Shown: piece after piece, positions 43,040 through 52,608 of the stretch
How positions within the stretch are numbered: the stretch's first letter is position 1
Layout of the letters: every line of letters begins with the position of its first letter
Assembly: GCA_017992785.1 (NCBI GenBank)
Contig: JAGONY010000002.1
Location: forward strand, 18,616 to 82,615
Origin: Candidatus Omnitrophota bacterium
GTDB taxonomy: Bacteria > Omnitrophota > Gorgyraeia > Pluralincolimonadales > Pluralincolimonadaceae
Direction: 5' to 3'
DNA length: 64,000 nt
The notes under the pieces: generated by a model
Database searches by the model: none
Seen by the model: only the letters and a program-made list of their open reading frames with translations
Told to the model about the DNA's origin: nothing
Position numbers and translations under genes: made by a program

Positions 43040-43485
43040 AGAATGCGTCGAGCGCGCTTATAGCATTTGCCTGCGCGGCAGTTTTCACGGCCGCGTGCCA
43101 GGGGGCGGCATACTGCGCCGACAAGAACTGGATCGGCGCGGGCGACGCTTCGACCTGGGCCGACCCGAAAAACTGGAATCCTGAAGGAGCGCCGACTTCC
43201 GCGGATGACGTCACGATAGACCTCGAAGGGTCCTCCGCGGAGGCTGCGGAGACATTCGAGGCCAAGTCCGTCACCGTCGGCGGCGGCAACACATCCTTAT
43301 TTTCCACCGATAATTTCGTATACGGGGAGATATCCCCGGCCTCTCCTTCGGACGAGGCATTGTATATAAAAAAGGCCGGCACCGCCGTGCTTAACGGGGC
43401 CGGCACTATAACATTAAGAGGCATGTTCAAGAATACCGAGGAGACAGTGACGGGTGAAGAATCTTTCATGTTCACATTGGAATAA
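43036..43485 (+). CDS. Small exported protein with NW...D.V.I surface motif
   Basis: 149 residues from ATG 43036, overlapping the pilin stop; an upstream in-frame ATG at 42970 is inside that gene and rejected. Signal peptide to about residue 30. The mature start NWIGAGDASTWADPKNWNPEGAPTSADDVTI is the kind of segment found at the front of beta-helical autotransporter and adhesin passengers. The rest is beta-rich. It is probably a surface or fibre-associated subunit of the pilus locus. Not assigned to a family. Confidence 0.72.
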   Translation: MKNASSALIAFACAAVFTAACQGAAYCADKNWIGAGDASTWADPKNWNPEGAPTSADDVTIDLEGSSAEAAETFEAKSVTVGGGNTSLFSTDNFVYGEISPASPSDEALYIKKAGTAVLNGAGTITLRGMFKNTEETVTGEESFMFTLE

Positions 43486-43506
43486 AATCTAAAGGAGGAA
43501 TTCGAA

Positions 43507-46500
43507 ATGCTTACATTAAGAAATAATGTATCCGCAAGGATGTCCGCACCGGTATTCGCCGTATTGTTGGTATACTTCTTCGCCAGCTGGTTCATGCTTG
43601 CGCCGCCGGGCGCGGCGGGCGAAGCCCATGCCGGCCAGCTCGAATTCGACGGCGTCCCGGTCGATATAACGACCGCCGCGAACGAGGACCTGGTCATAGC
43701 CCCGGGAAGCGGGGGAAATACCCAGGTCGGTACCGCCACGGGGACTAACTCCCACGCAACGACTAACGATGACCTGCATATAACGGGGACCCTCGAGGTG
43801 GACGGGATCTCTTATTTTGATTCTGCGGTATATCTCGGCGATACGACATCTGACACGGTCACCGTGACGGGTTATTTCGGCTCATCGCTTATACCGTCAG
43901 TTGATTCCACGTATGACCTCGGATCCTCCGGCCTGGCATGGCGCTACCTGTATGCCGACATCATAAGCGGTATTAACGCGAACCTCGCGTTGAACCCCGC
44001 AACCGGATATAGCTTAACCGGAGCCGTGACAAAGAACGCTTCCTCCGGAAACGAAGTCGCCTATGATTACGCCGCTACGATAAACAAGGCCGCCGGAAAC
44101 TATACCGGCATACGGCTTAACCTTACGCAAACAGCCGCAGGCGGCCCGGCAACGGCAAACTTCCTTTTCGACCTCCAGAGGGACGGGGTTTCCATGTTCA
44201 ACGTCGATTCGGCCGGGAACGTGACCGCGGTCGGCACGATAACGGGTTCGGCCGCGGCCTTAAACGGCACGAAGAGCCATATCTTCACGGTGAATTCCGA
44301 TAACGACAACGCGCTTACCACATTGCGTTTCGGCGGTTCGGGGGGCAGCGACGGAACGATAACGACCGTTTCCGGCGACTTGATAATTGATTCGAATAGC
44401 GGCACGGTAGACATTAACGACGGCATACTCGACCTTTCTACGCAGACGGTCGATGTCACGCTCAATAATGCCGTGGACGCGCTTAATATAGACTCGGATA
44501 CGGTATCGGTCGATGCGTCGAACGACCGTGTAGGGATAAATAACGCCGCTCCGGAGAATTCCCTGCATGTTAATGATGAATTAGGAAATGTGGAAGTCGC
44601 AAAATTCGAGGCCGTTGACAGCGCCGCTATCAGGATCGACGCGCAGGCGGGTAACAATACTTCGGCGACCCGCTACTATGTCGGAGGTGCGCTGTTGGGA
44701 GAATCGGGGTATACGCCGGTCGCTCCCGGCAACGGTTATTATATATCCGTCGGCGGGACCAGGTTCCTGACCCTTGACGGCAGTGGTTTTCTCGGCCTCG
44801 GTGATACCACACCCGTCGCAAACCTCGTTGTCGGAAGCGATGCCGGGGCCGCCGTCGCCGGAGCGGGTGACGCGTATATCCAGAACGACCTCGAGGTTGA
44901 CGGCACGCTCTACGCCGCGAGCGCGGCCATAGCCGGCACATCATCGGACACATTCACGATAGATACCGACAATACTTCCGCGACACCGACACTGACGTTC
45001 GGCAACGGTGGCAACCCGTTCATAACTACGCCCGCGGGCAACCTGAACCTGCAACCGGCGAGCGCGGTGATAGTGCGCGACGCCACCGCTCCCGCTCCCG
45101 CAAAAGCGACCGCGGCGGGTTCGATGTTCGTCGAGAACGCTTTCGAGAATACGGGAATCGCCTATCATTATGACGACATCACGATTTACGACAAGAAGTC
45201 GTTCGCGGTCATAAGTTCCGCGGACGGCAATCCCGATTACGCGCACAGCATATATATTTCGCAGTCCGACAATATCATGCAGTTCAAGGAATGGGATACC
45301 TTCAAGTTCACGAATACTTCGGCCGAGCCGGATATTGACCTTATAACACTGACCCCGACCGCCGGCATGACATTGCTTAACGACGACGCTGTCGATAACG
45401 CCGTAAGCGATATACTGAAGATCCAGCATTCGTCGACGAACGCGCCGCAGGCGGGCATAGGCACGGGGCTCGCGTATTACGTCGAGGACGCGGGTAACCT
45501 GCAAAAACACGGCTCGATAGATACTGTCCTGACGACGGTGGCCCAGGGTTCGGAGAATGCCGATATGGTATTCAAGATCTCCGAAGCCGGCGCGCTGACG
45601 GAGCTCATGCGCCTCAACGCCGCTTCCGACAGGGTCGATATCTCCGGCGACCTTAATGTCACGGGAACTATATCAGGAGCGCTTTCAGCCGCAGGAACAA
45701 CCTCAGATACCTGGGAAGTCAATACGGACGGCAACAGCGTGACGATAGATTCGTCCGGGCAGACGTCGGACCATGATTATACTTTTCCGAACGCGTCCGG
45801 GAAGGTGCTAACTACCGACATGTCCGACGCTACCGTCGCCGTCACGCTGAATAACGCGATAAACGCGCTTAATTTCGCCGGCGATACGCTTACGATAGAC
45901 GCTGCCAATAAAAGGGTCGGCGTCAATACGGGCAATCCCGGCGCGCAGCTCGAGGTAGTGGGCACATTAAAAGTCGTGACTGGATCCGAGAGCACGTTCT
46001 ATGCCGCGGCGGTTGGGCCGTATATGTACATACAGCCGAAGGATGTGGCCGGGACGGATTATACGAGGATCGGCGGATGGAGCAGCGCCGCCGCAGCCAC
46101 CAATCTTGTCTTTCAGCCGGCAGGCGGCAATATAGGCATCGGCGGGACTTTCGACGGCAATCCCGTGACTCTGGCGCCAAGCTATCTGATCTCCCTCGAC
46201 GGCCAGTCAGGCAGGACTGTGGGCATGGAGCGCCATCAATCGGCCGGGCAGGCGGGCAACGACCTGTCCGTACAGGCCGGAGGGGCGTATGCGACCGGAT
46301 CCAACCTGAACGGAGGCAACCTTCTTCTTAAGGCAGGCACCGCAACCGGTACGGGGGCTTCGGCGATCATATTCCAGACAGCGAAGGCAGCAGCCGCCGG
46401 AGCGGCGGACAACGATCCGGCAACGAGAGCCCTGATCGGCGGCACCAGCTTAGCGTTGAGCCCCCACGGGACCGCGGCAGGTAATACGCTTGAGTTGAGG

Positions 46501-49500
46501 TTCAGCGAACTGGCCGCAGGCGGCGCGAATTATGTCGGGTTCAAGGCGCCGGATGCCATAGGAGACGACCTCATATGGACGCTGCCGAGCGGTGACGGGT
46601 CGGACGGCCATGTCCTCAAAACAAACGGCCTCGGCACTCTTTCTTTCGGGGCTGTCGGCGGCAGCACCGCGATAACAGGCACGACGAACGACACCTTTGA
46701 GGTCAACTCCGACGGCAACAGTGTCACGGTTAGCTCGGCGGGCCAGACCTCTGACCACGTCTTCACGTTCCCTGATGCTACAGGGACCGTCCTGACGACG
46801 AACATGCCCGCGGACGTCGCAGTGACCCTCGGCGGCGGCGTTGACGCGCTGAACTTCGACTCGAACACGCTCTCGATAGACGCAGACGCGAACAGGGTCG
46901 GCATCGGGACGGCAAGCCCGCAATACGCGCTTGATGTGGTTGATACCGCGCGCATAAATAATTCTGCCGGCGCCGCAAGCCTTATATTGACGGGTTCCGG
47001 GGACGTGTTCGCGTATTCCTACATCAATCTGCTCAATGAAGCAGGGGACAAATCATGGAACGTCCAGCACCGTAAGGCCGCGGGTTTCGTCAATGATTTC
47101 GTAATCGAGGAATACGACGGCGCGAACTACTACCAGAGGTTCATTGTGAGGCCCGGCGGAGCCGTCGGCATAGGCACGACTGATTTTGACGGCACACCGG
47201 CGCTCGGCCACCTTCTTGTAAAAGGCACGACGAACGACGGCTCTACCAATATCCAGGTCTGGCGCGACAGCGACGAGGCGAATGTCGCCTATCTCGACAC
47301 AAACGGCAACCTGACGTTAAGCGGCGCGATCTCGGCAGGTTCGTCATCGCTGAGCGGCACTACGTCCGATACCTTCGAGGTTAATACCGACGGCTTTGGC
47401 GCCGTCATAAGCACGACAAACCGTTCGACCGACGGCACGTATACGCTGCCTAACGTAGCGGGCGCCGCCCAGATACTCACGACGAACATGTCTGATGCCG
47501 CCGCGGCCGTTACTATCTACGCGGCGGGCGTCAACGGCCTTAGCTTTGACACCGACACCCTGTCTATAGATGCGCAGAACAAATGGGTCGGCATCGGGAC
47601 GACATCTCCGGACGCAAGGTTGACCGTTGACGGAGGGGCAAGCTACAGCGGTTATGTCTCTACGAGGTCCACGAATGATAATTACTGCGGGATACTGTTT
47701 ACGGACGAGGACGGGCTGCAATGGGGCTTATATAAGAATGCCACCGCGGACCCGATACTGCAATTCGGCAGGTACACGGACGGGGTTTGGCAGGCCGCGC
47801 CGATCAGTTTTGCCAGGAACGGGGACGTTGTATTCGGTGACAGGTATGTCGGCATAGGCGACACGGACCCGGTAGCTTCGCTCGTAGTCGGAAGTGATGG
47901 CGGCGCTTCGGTCTCAGGGGCCGGCGACGCATATATCCAGAATGATCTCGAGGTCGACGGAACGCTTTATGCCGCCGGTTCAAGCCTTACGGGCACCACC
48001 GCCAACACCTTTACGTTAAATTCGGATAATACTGCCGATATCGCGACCACATTGACCTTCGGCGGCGCGGGCACAGGCACGGGCTCCGTTACGACAACGG
48101 TCGGAGATCTGACTATCGCCCCTAACGGAGGGACAACGAGCGTCACAGGCGATATCGATGTCAGCGGCAGGATAGAACTGGATTCCGCTAACGCGATAAA
48201 CAACAACGGAACGGCAAGTATCTCGGTCGGCGCGCTTGCGGGGGCGAATAACGCCGGTTCCGGCAATACGTTCATGGGCGCCAGTGCCGGCACGGCGGTA
48301 AACTCGGGCAGCGATAACACGTTTATCGGCAACAACGCCGGCGCGGCGGCTACAACGGCGATCAAAAGCACGTTTGTCGGCTCAAATGCCGGATCGGCCT
48401 CGAACGCGGACAACAATGTTTTTATCGGGTATTACGCCGGGCAAAGCGTAAGCGGCACCGACAACGTCTGTGTCGGGCAGGCCGCCGGTTATAGCAGCAG
48501 CAGTGCGGAGTCCAATACCTTCATAGGAAGCGCGGCAGGAGGAAGCAATACAATCGGTGATCAGAATGTCTATATAGGAGGTAATGCGGGATATGCAAAC
48601 TCGACCGGAAACGGTAACGTATTTATAGGTTACAAGGCCGGCGAAGACCTGGATCCCGTTTCAAATACACTCATTATAGATAATACTGACACTGCCACTC
48701 CTTTGATATACGGCGATTTCAGCACGGATACGGTCACGATCAACGGAACGCTTAACGCCACAACGGTAGGGTTCTCCGGCACGGCCGCCGATACCTTCAC
48801 CATCAACTCCGACGGAACGGCCGCGGCATCGACGCTGGCACTGGGCGCCGCCGGAACAACAGGCGGCTCCATAACCACCGGCGCGGGAAATCTCACGATC
48901 GACTCCACCGGCGGCACCATCGACATCAACGACGGCGTCCTTGACCTCTCGACCCAGACGGTAGACGTCACGCTTAATGACGCCGCAGACGCGCTGAACT
49001 TCGACTCGAACACGCTCTCGATAGACGCGTCGCAGAATTTCGTGGGGATCGGCACGGCCGCGCCGGACCGTTTCCTTACAATAGCCCCTCCGGATAACGC
49101 GGAAGCGAGCATTGGAATGGTGTCCACAAGCGGCGCGGGCGCGGAGATCTATCTTGGCAGCGGCGGCGCGTACAGCGGCGCGATCGGGTATACACAGAAT
49201 TTCGCCGGCGCGATAGAATTCAAGACCAACGGCACGACCAATGCCGACTCTAAGGTGATAATATCGAGCGCCGGGAAGGTCGGGATAGGCACGGGCACCG
49301 TGACCGAACCCGCCGCCGCCCTTGATGTCCAGGCCGCCGTGACCGCGGCTTCAGCCGTCGCGAACGGCGTGCGGTTCCAGCAGACGCTTACCGCGGCAGC
49401 CGATAACGATTCGCTCAGCGGCTTGTTGATAAATACCACGTATGCCGACGGAGGTTTTTCCGGCGTCAAGCATAACGGCATCGCTTTCCCCGACGCGCAG

Positions 49501-50160
49501 GGGACAAAGATTAACGTCGGATATGACGCCGGGAAAGCGAAGTGGATCGGAATAGACGGGAGCTGGCGCCAGGGCTTCGCGAACGATACCGGTTTCGAGT
49601 TCTATATATCATCCAACAACACGAGCTGGGGCGACTCGAAGTTCCATATCGACACCGACAGCGCCGATTTCTATGTCGACCCGGTTGTCGGGACATCCGG
49701 CACTAACAGGTGGCTCAAGATGTACGGCAATATCCTGTTCGAGGAGAATGATGATTATATCGGAACGTACAATACCGGGACATTCACGATCGGAAACCTG
49801 CAGAATACGTCAACAGCTACAACGGTCAATTTCGGAAGGGACGGAGGCATCGACGTAATGAACCTCAACAGGGGCGGCACCACGTATAACTTCCTGACGC
49901 TTAAGTCGGCGGGAACAGATGATATTACGCTCGACCCGGCGGGCGGCGACGTCTCGGTGGACGGGAATATCACGACGACGAGCGACGGGAACATAACAGC
50001 CGGCGGAAGCGGCGCGGTCCAGTGCGGCACGGGAGCGTTCAAATCATCGGACGGCTCCGCGGGCCTTACGGGCACGTATAATATAGACGGTTCGGCGGCC
50101 GGCACCGTTGCGACGATGGAATTCAAGAACGGGATACTCGTAGCCGTTACCACACGATAA
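43507..50160 (+). CDS. Giant exported repeat protein (2217 residues) with phage-fibre-like modules
   Basis: A strong AAAGGAGGA (43491-43499) precedes the ATG. After a signal peptide (about residues 1-43) the protein is Ala/Thr/Gly/Asp/Asn-rich and almost free of Cys. It has about eight copies of a VGIGTxxPxxxLxV-like motif (near residues 339, 430, 802, 1130, 1358, 1446, 1844 and 1921), set in longer modules (TSDTFEVNSDGNSVT..., LTTNM, ALNFDSNTLSIDA). Residues 1580-1720 hold eight NTFIGxxAG units. Such motifs occur in phage tail fibres and bacterial surface proteins, but no S74 chaperone domain ends it. It is presumably an extracellular fibre. Confidence 0.9.
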   Translation: MLTLRNNVSARMSAPVFAVLLVYFFASWFMLAPPGAAGEAHAGQLEFDGVPVDITTAANEDLVIAPGSGGNTQVGTATGTNSHATTNDDLHITGTLEVDGISYFDSAVYLGDTTSDTVTVTGYFGSSLIPSVDSTYDLGSSGLAWRYLYADIISGINANLALNPATGYSLTGAVTKNASSGNEVAYDYAATINKAAGNYTGIRLNLTQTAAGGPATANFLFDLQRDGVSMFNVDSAGNVTAVGTITGSAAALNGTKSHIFTVNSDNDNALTTLRFGGSGGSDGTITTVSGDLIIDSNSGTVDINDGILDLSTQTVDVTLNNAVDALNIDSDTVSVDASNDRVGINNAAPENSLHVNDELGNVEVAKFEAVDSAAIRIDAQAGNNTSATRYYVGGALLGESGYTPVAPGNGYYISVGGTRFLTLDGSGFLGLGDTTPVANLVVGSDAGAAVAGAGDAYIQNDLEVDGTLYAASAAIAGTSSDTFTIDTDNTSATPTLTFGNGGNPFITTPAGNLNLQPASAVIVRDATAPAPAKATAAGSMFVENAFENTGIAYHYDDITIYDKKSFAVISSADGNPDYAHSIYISQSDNIMQFKEWDTFKFTNTSAEPDIDLITLTPTAGMTLLNDDAVDNAVSDILKIQHSSTNAPQAGIGTGLAYYVEDAGNLQKHGSIDTVLTTVAQGSENADMVFKISEAGALTELMRLNAASDRVDISGDLNVTGTISGALSAAGTTSDTWEVNTDGNSVTIDSSGQTSDHDYTFPNASGKVLTTDMSDATVAVTLNNAINALNFAGDTLTIDAANKRVGVNTGNPGAQLEVVGTLKVVTGSESTFYAAAVGPYMYIQPKDVAGTDYTRIGGWSSAAAATNLVFQPAGGNIGIGGTFDGNPVTLAPSYLISLDGQSGRTVGMERHQSAGQAGNDLSVQAGGAYATGSNLNGGNLLLKAGTATGTGASAIIFQTAKAAAAGAADNDPATRALIGGTSLALSPHGTAAGNTLELRFSELAAGGANYVGFKAPDAIGDDLIWTLPSGDGSDGHVLKTNGLGTLSFGAVGGSTAITGTTNDTFEVNSDGNSVTVSSAGQTSDHVFTFPDATGTVLTTNMPADVAVTLGGGVDALNFDSNTLSIDADANRVGIGTASPQYALDVVDTARINNSAGAASLILTGSGDVFAYSYINLLNEAGDKSWNVQHRKAAGFVNDFVIEEYDGANYYQRFIVRPGGAVGIGTTDFDGTPALGHLLVKGTTNDGSTNIQVWRDSDEANVAYLDTNGNLTLSGAISAGSSSLSGTTSDTFEVNTDGFGAVISTTNRSTDGTYTLPNVAGAAQILTTNMSDAAAAVTIYAAGVNGLSFDTDTLSIDAQNKWVGIGTTSPDARLTVDGGASYSGYVSTRSTNDNYCGILFTDEDGLQWGLYKNATADPILQFGRYTDGVWQAAPISFARNGDVVFGDRYVGIGDTDPVASLVVGSDGGASVSGAGDAYIQNDLEVDGTLYAAGSSLTGTTANTFTLNSDNTADIATTLTFGGAGTGTGSVTTTVGDLTIAPNGGTTSVTGDIDVSGRIELDSANAINNNGTASISVGALAGANNAGSGNTFMGASAGTAVNSGSDNTFIGNNAGAAATTAIKSTFVGSNAGSASNADNNVFIGYYAGQSVSGTDNVCVGQAAGYSSSSAESNTFIGSAAGGSNTIGDQNVYIGGNAGYANSTGNGNVFIGYKAGEDLDPVSNTLIIDNTDTATPLIYGDFSTDTVTINGTLNATTVGFSGTAADTFTINSDGTAAASTLALGAAGTTGGSITTGAGNLTIDSTGGTIDINDGVLDLSTQTVDVTLNDAADALNFDSNTLSIDASQNFVGIGTAAPDRFLTIAPPDNAEASIGMVSTSGAGAEIYLGSGGAYSGAIGYTQNFAGAIEFKTNGTTNADSKVIISSAGKVGIGTGTVTEPAAALDVQAAVTAASAVANGVRFQQTLTAAADNDSLSGLLINTTYADGGFSGVKHNGIAFPDAQGTKINVGYDAGKAKWIGIDGSWRQGFANDTGFEFYISSNNTSWGDSKFHIDTDSADFYVDPVVGTSGTNRWLKMYGNILFEENDDYIGTYNTGTFTIGNLQNTSTATTVNFGRDGGIDVMNLNRGGTTYNFLTLKSAGTDDITLDPAGGDVSVDGNITTTSDGNITAGGSGAVQCGTGAFKSSDGSAGLTGTYNIDGSAAGTVATMEFKNGILVAVTTR
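46843..46883 (+). repeat. 41-base exact direct repeat, copy 1
   Basis: This 41-base segment of the giant gene recurs without mismatch at 48988-49028. It encodes the DALNFDSNTLSIDA segment of a module. Exact identity amid otherwise diverged modules points to recent gene conversion or duplication. Confidence 0.85.
48247..48650 (+). repeat. Eight tandem NTFIGxxAG repeats
   Basis: Within the giant protein, eight units of about 15-20 residues occur in a row: NTFMGASAG, NTFIGNNAG, STFVGSNAG, NVFIGYYAG, NVCVGQAAG, NTFIGSAAG, NVYIGGNAG, NVFIGYKAG. The regular N-x-[FYC]-[IMV]-G-x-x-A-G pattern predicts a beta-roll or beta-helix, as in YadA-type heads. DNA identity between units is low, so the array is old and held at the protein level. 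Confidence 0.88.
48988..49028 (+). repeat. 41-base exact direct repeat, copy 2
   Basis: Second copy of the segment at 46843-46883. The flanking module differs (LNDAADALNF here, LGGGVDALNF in copy 1), which limits the event to a short tract. Confidence 0.85.
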
Positions 50161-50171
50161 AGGAGAGTGTC

Positions 50172-50351
50172 ATGAAAAGCACGGTTGTGACGAACGCGTT
50201 ATTGGCGATAATCGCCGTATTGCTGTTCCTGAACCTTTTGGCGAAAGGGCCGGTGCCCGGGGCGGAAGCGGACACCTTTAAGCTCGACGACTGCATAACA
50301 TCAAAAGCGGGAGACAGGCCGGCAGGATATGTCCACGTCGTCAGCCACTAG
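50172..50351 (+). CDS. 59-residue exported or membrane-anchored peptide, unknown
   Basis: An open frame from ATG 50172 to TAG 50349-50351 with an AAGGAGAG ribosome site at 50160-50167. It encodes a basic start, a hydrophobic helix (ALLAIIAVLLFLNLLA, about residues 9-24), then a short hydrophilic tail with one Cys. It overlaps the following gene by 23 bases. The good ribosome site and its place directly after the giant protein argue that it is real. It may be a small fibre accessory; no family recognised. Confidence 0.65.
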   Translation: MKSTVVTNALLAIIAVLLFLNLLAKGPVPGAEADTFKLDDCITSKAGDRPAGYVHVVSH

Positions 50352-52608
50352 ATACCTGGCAGTATTGCTCATGCTGGCCGCGGGCACGGCGTTTGCCGTC
50401 ACCGACAGCTATCTCGAGGATTTCAGCGGCCGCAATCCCGGCGTCACGATAGACGGCCAGGACCACTGGACGGTGACGCAGGGCGGCGGCGGTAACGCGA
50501 TCGTAGACGACCAGACCACTCCCGGCGGGACGGGGCGCAGCTTAAGGATATCCGACGCGTCGCCGACGGTTATCGCGGGCAGGCCCGCCGATTACGGCGG
50601 CGTATCCCCTACATGGGTCAGTTATAACGTCATGGCCGCCTCCGGCAACAAGCAAAGGAGCGTCCCGTCGTCGGGCATCGCCGCGGTCACCTTTGATTAT
50701 ACCGGCAAGATACTCGCGAGCAACGGCACGAGCTGGGCCGATACGGGACTCACTTACGAGAACGGCCAATGGTACACCGTGGTGATGAAACTCGACTTCT
50801 CGGCCCATAAGTACGACCTTTATATATCGCCATACAATAACCCGGATGTCCAATTCGTGCCTGTTAAGTCCGGCCTGCAGTTCATAGATACATCCGTAAA
50901 CAAGCTAAGCGGATATTATTTTTACGGCGCATATTCCTCTTCCGGCAGAGCGAACTCGTATGCCGACGACATATCCATCTCGTATATTTACCGGCTCGAA
51001 TTCATAAACACCCCCCAGGTCCTCGTGCAGAACGAGGTTTCCGGCCCGATAACCGTCCAATTGCAGGACGCGGATTCGGCGCCCCAGACCGCGCTGGACG
51101 ACTATACGCTCGAGCTGAAATCATCTTCGGCAGGCGGAAAATTCTCGGTAAGGAAAGAGCCGTGGGTAAACGTGACTCAGGTCACGATACCGAAGTACAG
51201 CCAGGGCGCGACGTTCTATTATAAGGACTCCGCCGCGGGCAAGCCGATGTTGTCCGCCGCCGAATACCCCGAGATCGGATGGCTTGAAGCCCTGCAGCAG
51301 CAGCGCATAATGCAAAGGGTTGCCCATTTCACCGTCTCGTCTACGACCCCGCAGGCGGCCGGCGAAGATTTCAAGCTTACCGTGACCGCGAAAGACGAGG
51401 ACGGCGAAATAAACCTCGATTATTCCGGTACCGTCATGCTCGAGGCGGATTATATTTTGCCCGCGTCCGGCACGAAGCAACTGTCGAAACAGGAAGCATC
51501 CGGATTTTCCCGCGGCGTGCTTGAGCTGGCGGTAAACTATCCCGATGCGGGCGTAATAGCCGTCACCGTAAAAGACAAGGACGATACCGGGCTTACCGGC
51601 ACGTCGGGTTCGATAGAGTTCACGCCGTCATATTTTACGATAAGCGCGAAGGGCCCCCAGGCCGTCGGCAGAGATTTCAACATATCCGTTGAGGCGAAGA
51701 ACCTCGCGGGGCAATTGACGCCGAACTATAAAGGCGATATGCGGCTCGCTCCGGTATTTGTCGCGCCGGCAGGCGCAGACGGCGCTTCCTTCTCGCCGGG
51801 CACGATAAGCGGTGATATATTCTTGTCCGGCAAGGCAACTCTTCCCGTGAATTACAACCGCTGGGGCACGATAAAGATAAAGGCCGAGGATTCGCGTTAC
51901 CCGAATAAGTCCGTAGAGTCCCCGAATATCAAATTCAACGCGGCGGGTATCAAGGTAACGGTGCCTGAGCCGCCGTCGGGAAGGGATTTCTTCTACATAG
52001 GAGAGGTCATTCCCGTCGAGATCGCGGCCAACGACGCTGCCGGCGTCCCGATACCCAATTTCACCGGCCCCGTCTCCATCGCGGCAAGCTCCAACCTTAA
52101 CCTGCCCTCATCCTACAGCTTCGAGCCGAAAGACCGGGGCAAGCACATTTTTGCAGTTTCGGCGAAGGCGACCGGGAAATATACGATAAAAGCGCGGGAG
52201 GCCCAGGGCAACCTCTCCGCGGAAAGCTCGCAGTTTGAGGTAAGAAATGCTACAATTGTCGTGATAGACACGGTCTCGCCGATCGGCACGGCAGAAGTCC
52301 TGATACAGCTGGTCGACGACCAGGGGCGCGTGATAACGACCGAGAACAGCCTCGAGATACTCATAAAGCTGGTCGAGGGCCTCGACAACCTCAGCGCGTC
52401 GTCGATGTCGACCGTAACGCCGGTCAGGTTCATCAACGGCCAGATAAGGGTACCCGTCTCCGACACGGAGGCCGAGGAAGTCGGCATTGTGCCGCAGACC
52501 GGGCTCGGGCTTAAAGTAAAAGCCGGCAAGGTGACTTTCGGGCGGGTAGCGAAGTCCGGCATAGGCACGCTTATGTGGAGAGAGATCAAGGAGAAAAAGG
52601 AAAAGTGA
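50329..52608 (+). CDS. Exported multidomain protein with LamG-like and Ig-like repeats (MshQ-like)
   Basis: 759 residues. Signal peptide to about residue 22. Residues 25-215 look like a concanavalin/LamG-type jelly roll (YLEDFSGRNPGVTIDGQDHWT, FDYTGKIL, QWYTVVMKLDF). From about 330 there are at least three Ig-like units with a shared pattern: FTVSSTTPQAAGEDFKLTV, FTISAKGPQAVGRDFNISV, and IGEVIPVEIAANDAAGVPIPNFTG. The architecture recalls the MSHA pilus-linked MshQ/DUF6701 proteins. Likely a pilus-associated adhesin. Its stop overlaps the PilB gene. Confidence 0.78.
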   Translation: MSTSSATRYLAVLLMLAAGTAFAVTDSYLEDFSGRNPGVTIDGQDHWTVTQGGGGNAIVDDQTTPGGTGRSLRISDASPTVIAGRPADYGGVSPTWVSYNVMAASGNKQRSVPSSGIAAVTFDYTGKILASNGTSWADTGLTYENGQWYTVVMKLDFSAHKYDLYISPYNNPDVQFVPVKSGLQFIDTSVNKLSGYYFYGAYSSSGRANSYADDISISYIYRLEFINTPQVLVQNEVSGPITVQLQDADSAPQTALDDYTLELKSSSAGGKFSVRKEPWVNVTQVTIPKYSQGATFYYKDSAAGKPMLSAAEYPEIGWLEALQQQRIMQRVAHFTVSSTTPQAAGEDFKLTVTAKDEDGEINLDYSGTVMLEADYILPASGTKQLSKQEASGFSRGVLELAVNYPDAGVIAVTVKDKDDTGLTGTSGSIEFTPSYFTISAKGPQAVGRDFNISVEAKNLAGQLTPNYKGDMRLAPVFVAPAGADGASFSPGTISGDIFLSGKATLPVNYNRWGTIKIKAEDSRYPNKSVESPNIKFNAAGIKVTVPEPPSGRDFFYIGEVIPVEIAANDAAGVPIPNFTGPVSIAASSNLNLPSSYSFEPKDRGKHIFAVSAKATGKYTIKAREAQGNLSAESSQFEVRNATIVVIDTVSPIGTAEVLIQLVDDQGRVITTENSLEILIKLVEGLDNLSASSMSTVTPVRFINGQIRVPVSDTEAEEVGIVPQTGLGLKVKAGKVTFGRVAKSGIGTLMWREIKEKKEK

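Noticed and set aside
48247..48650. CRISPR array or DNA tandem repeat
   Set aside because: The units repeat only at protein level, with variable length and diverged DNA, and lie in frame in one gene.
43507..50160. Prophage tail-fibre gene
   Set aside because: VGIGTxxP motifs are fibre-like, but no capsid, terminase, portal, integrase or lysis genes are near, a signal peptide is present, and the gene lies inside a pilus operon.
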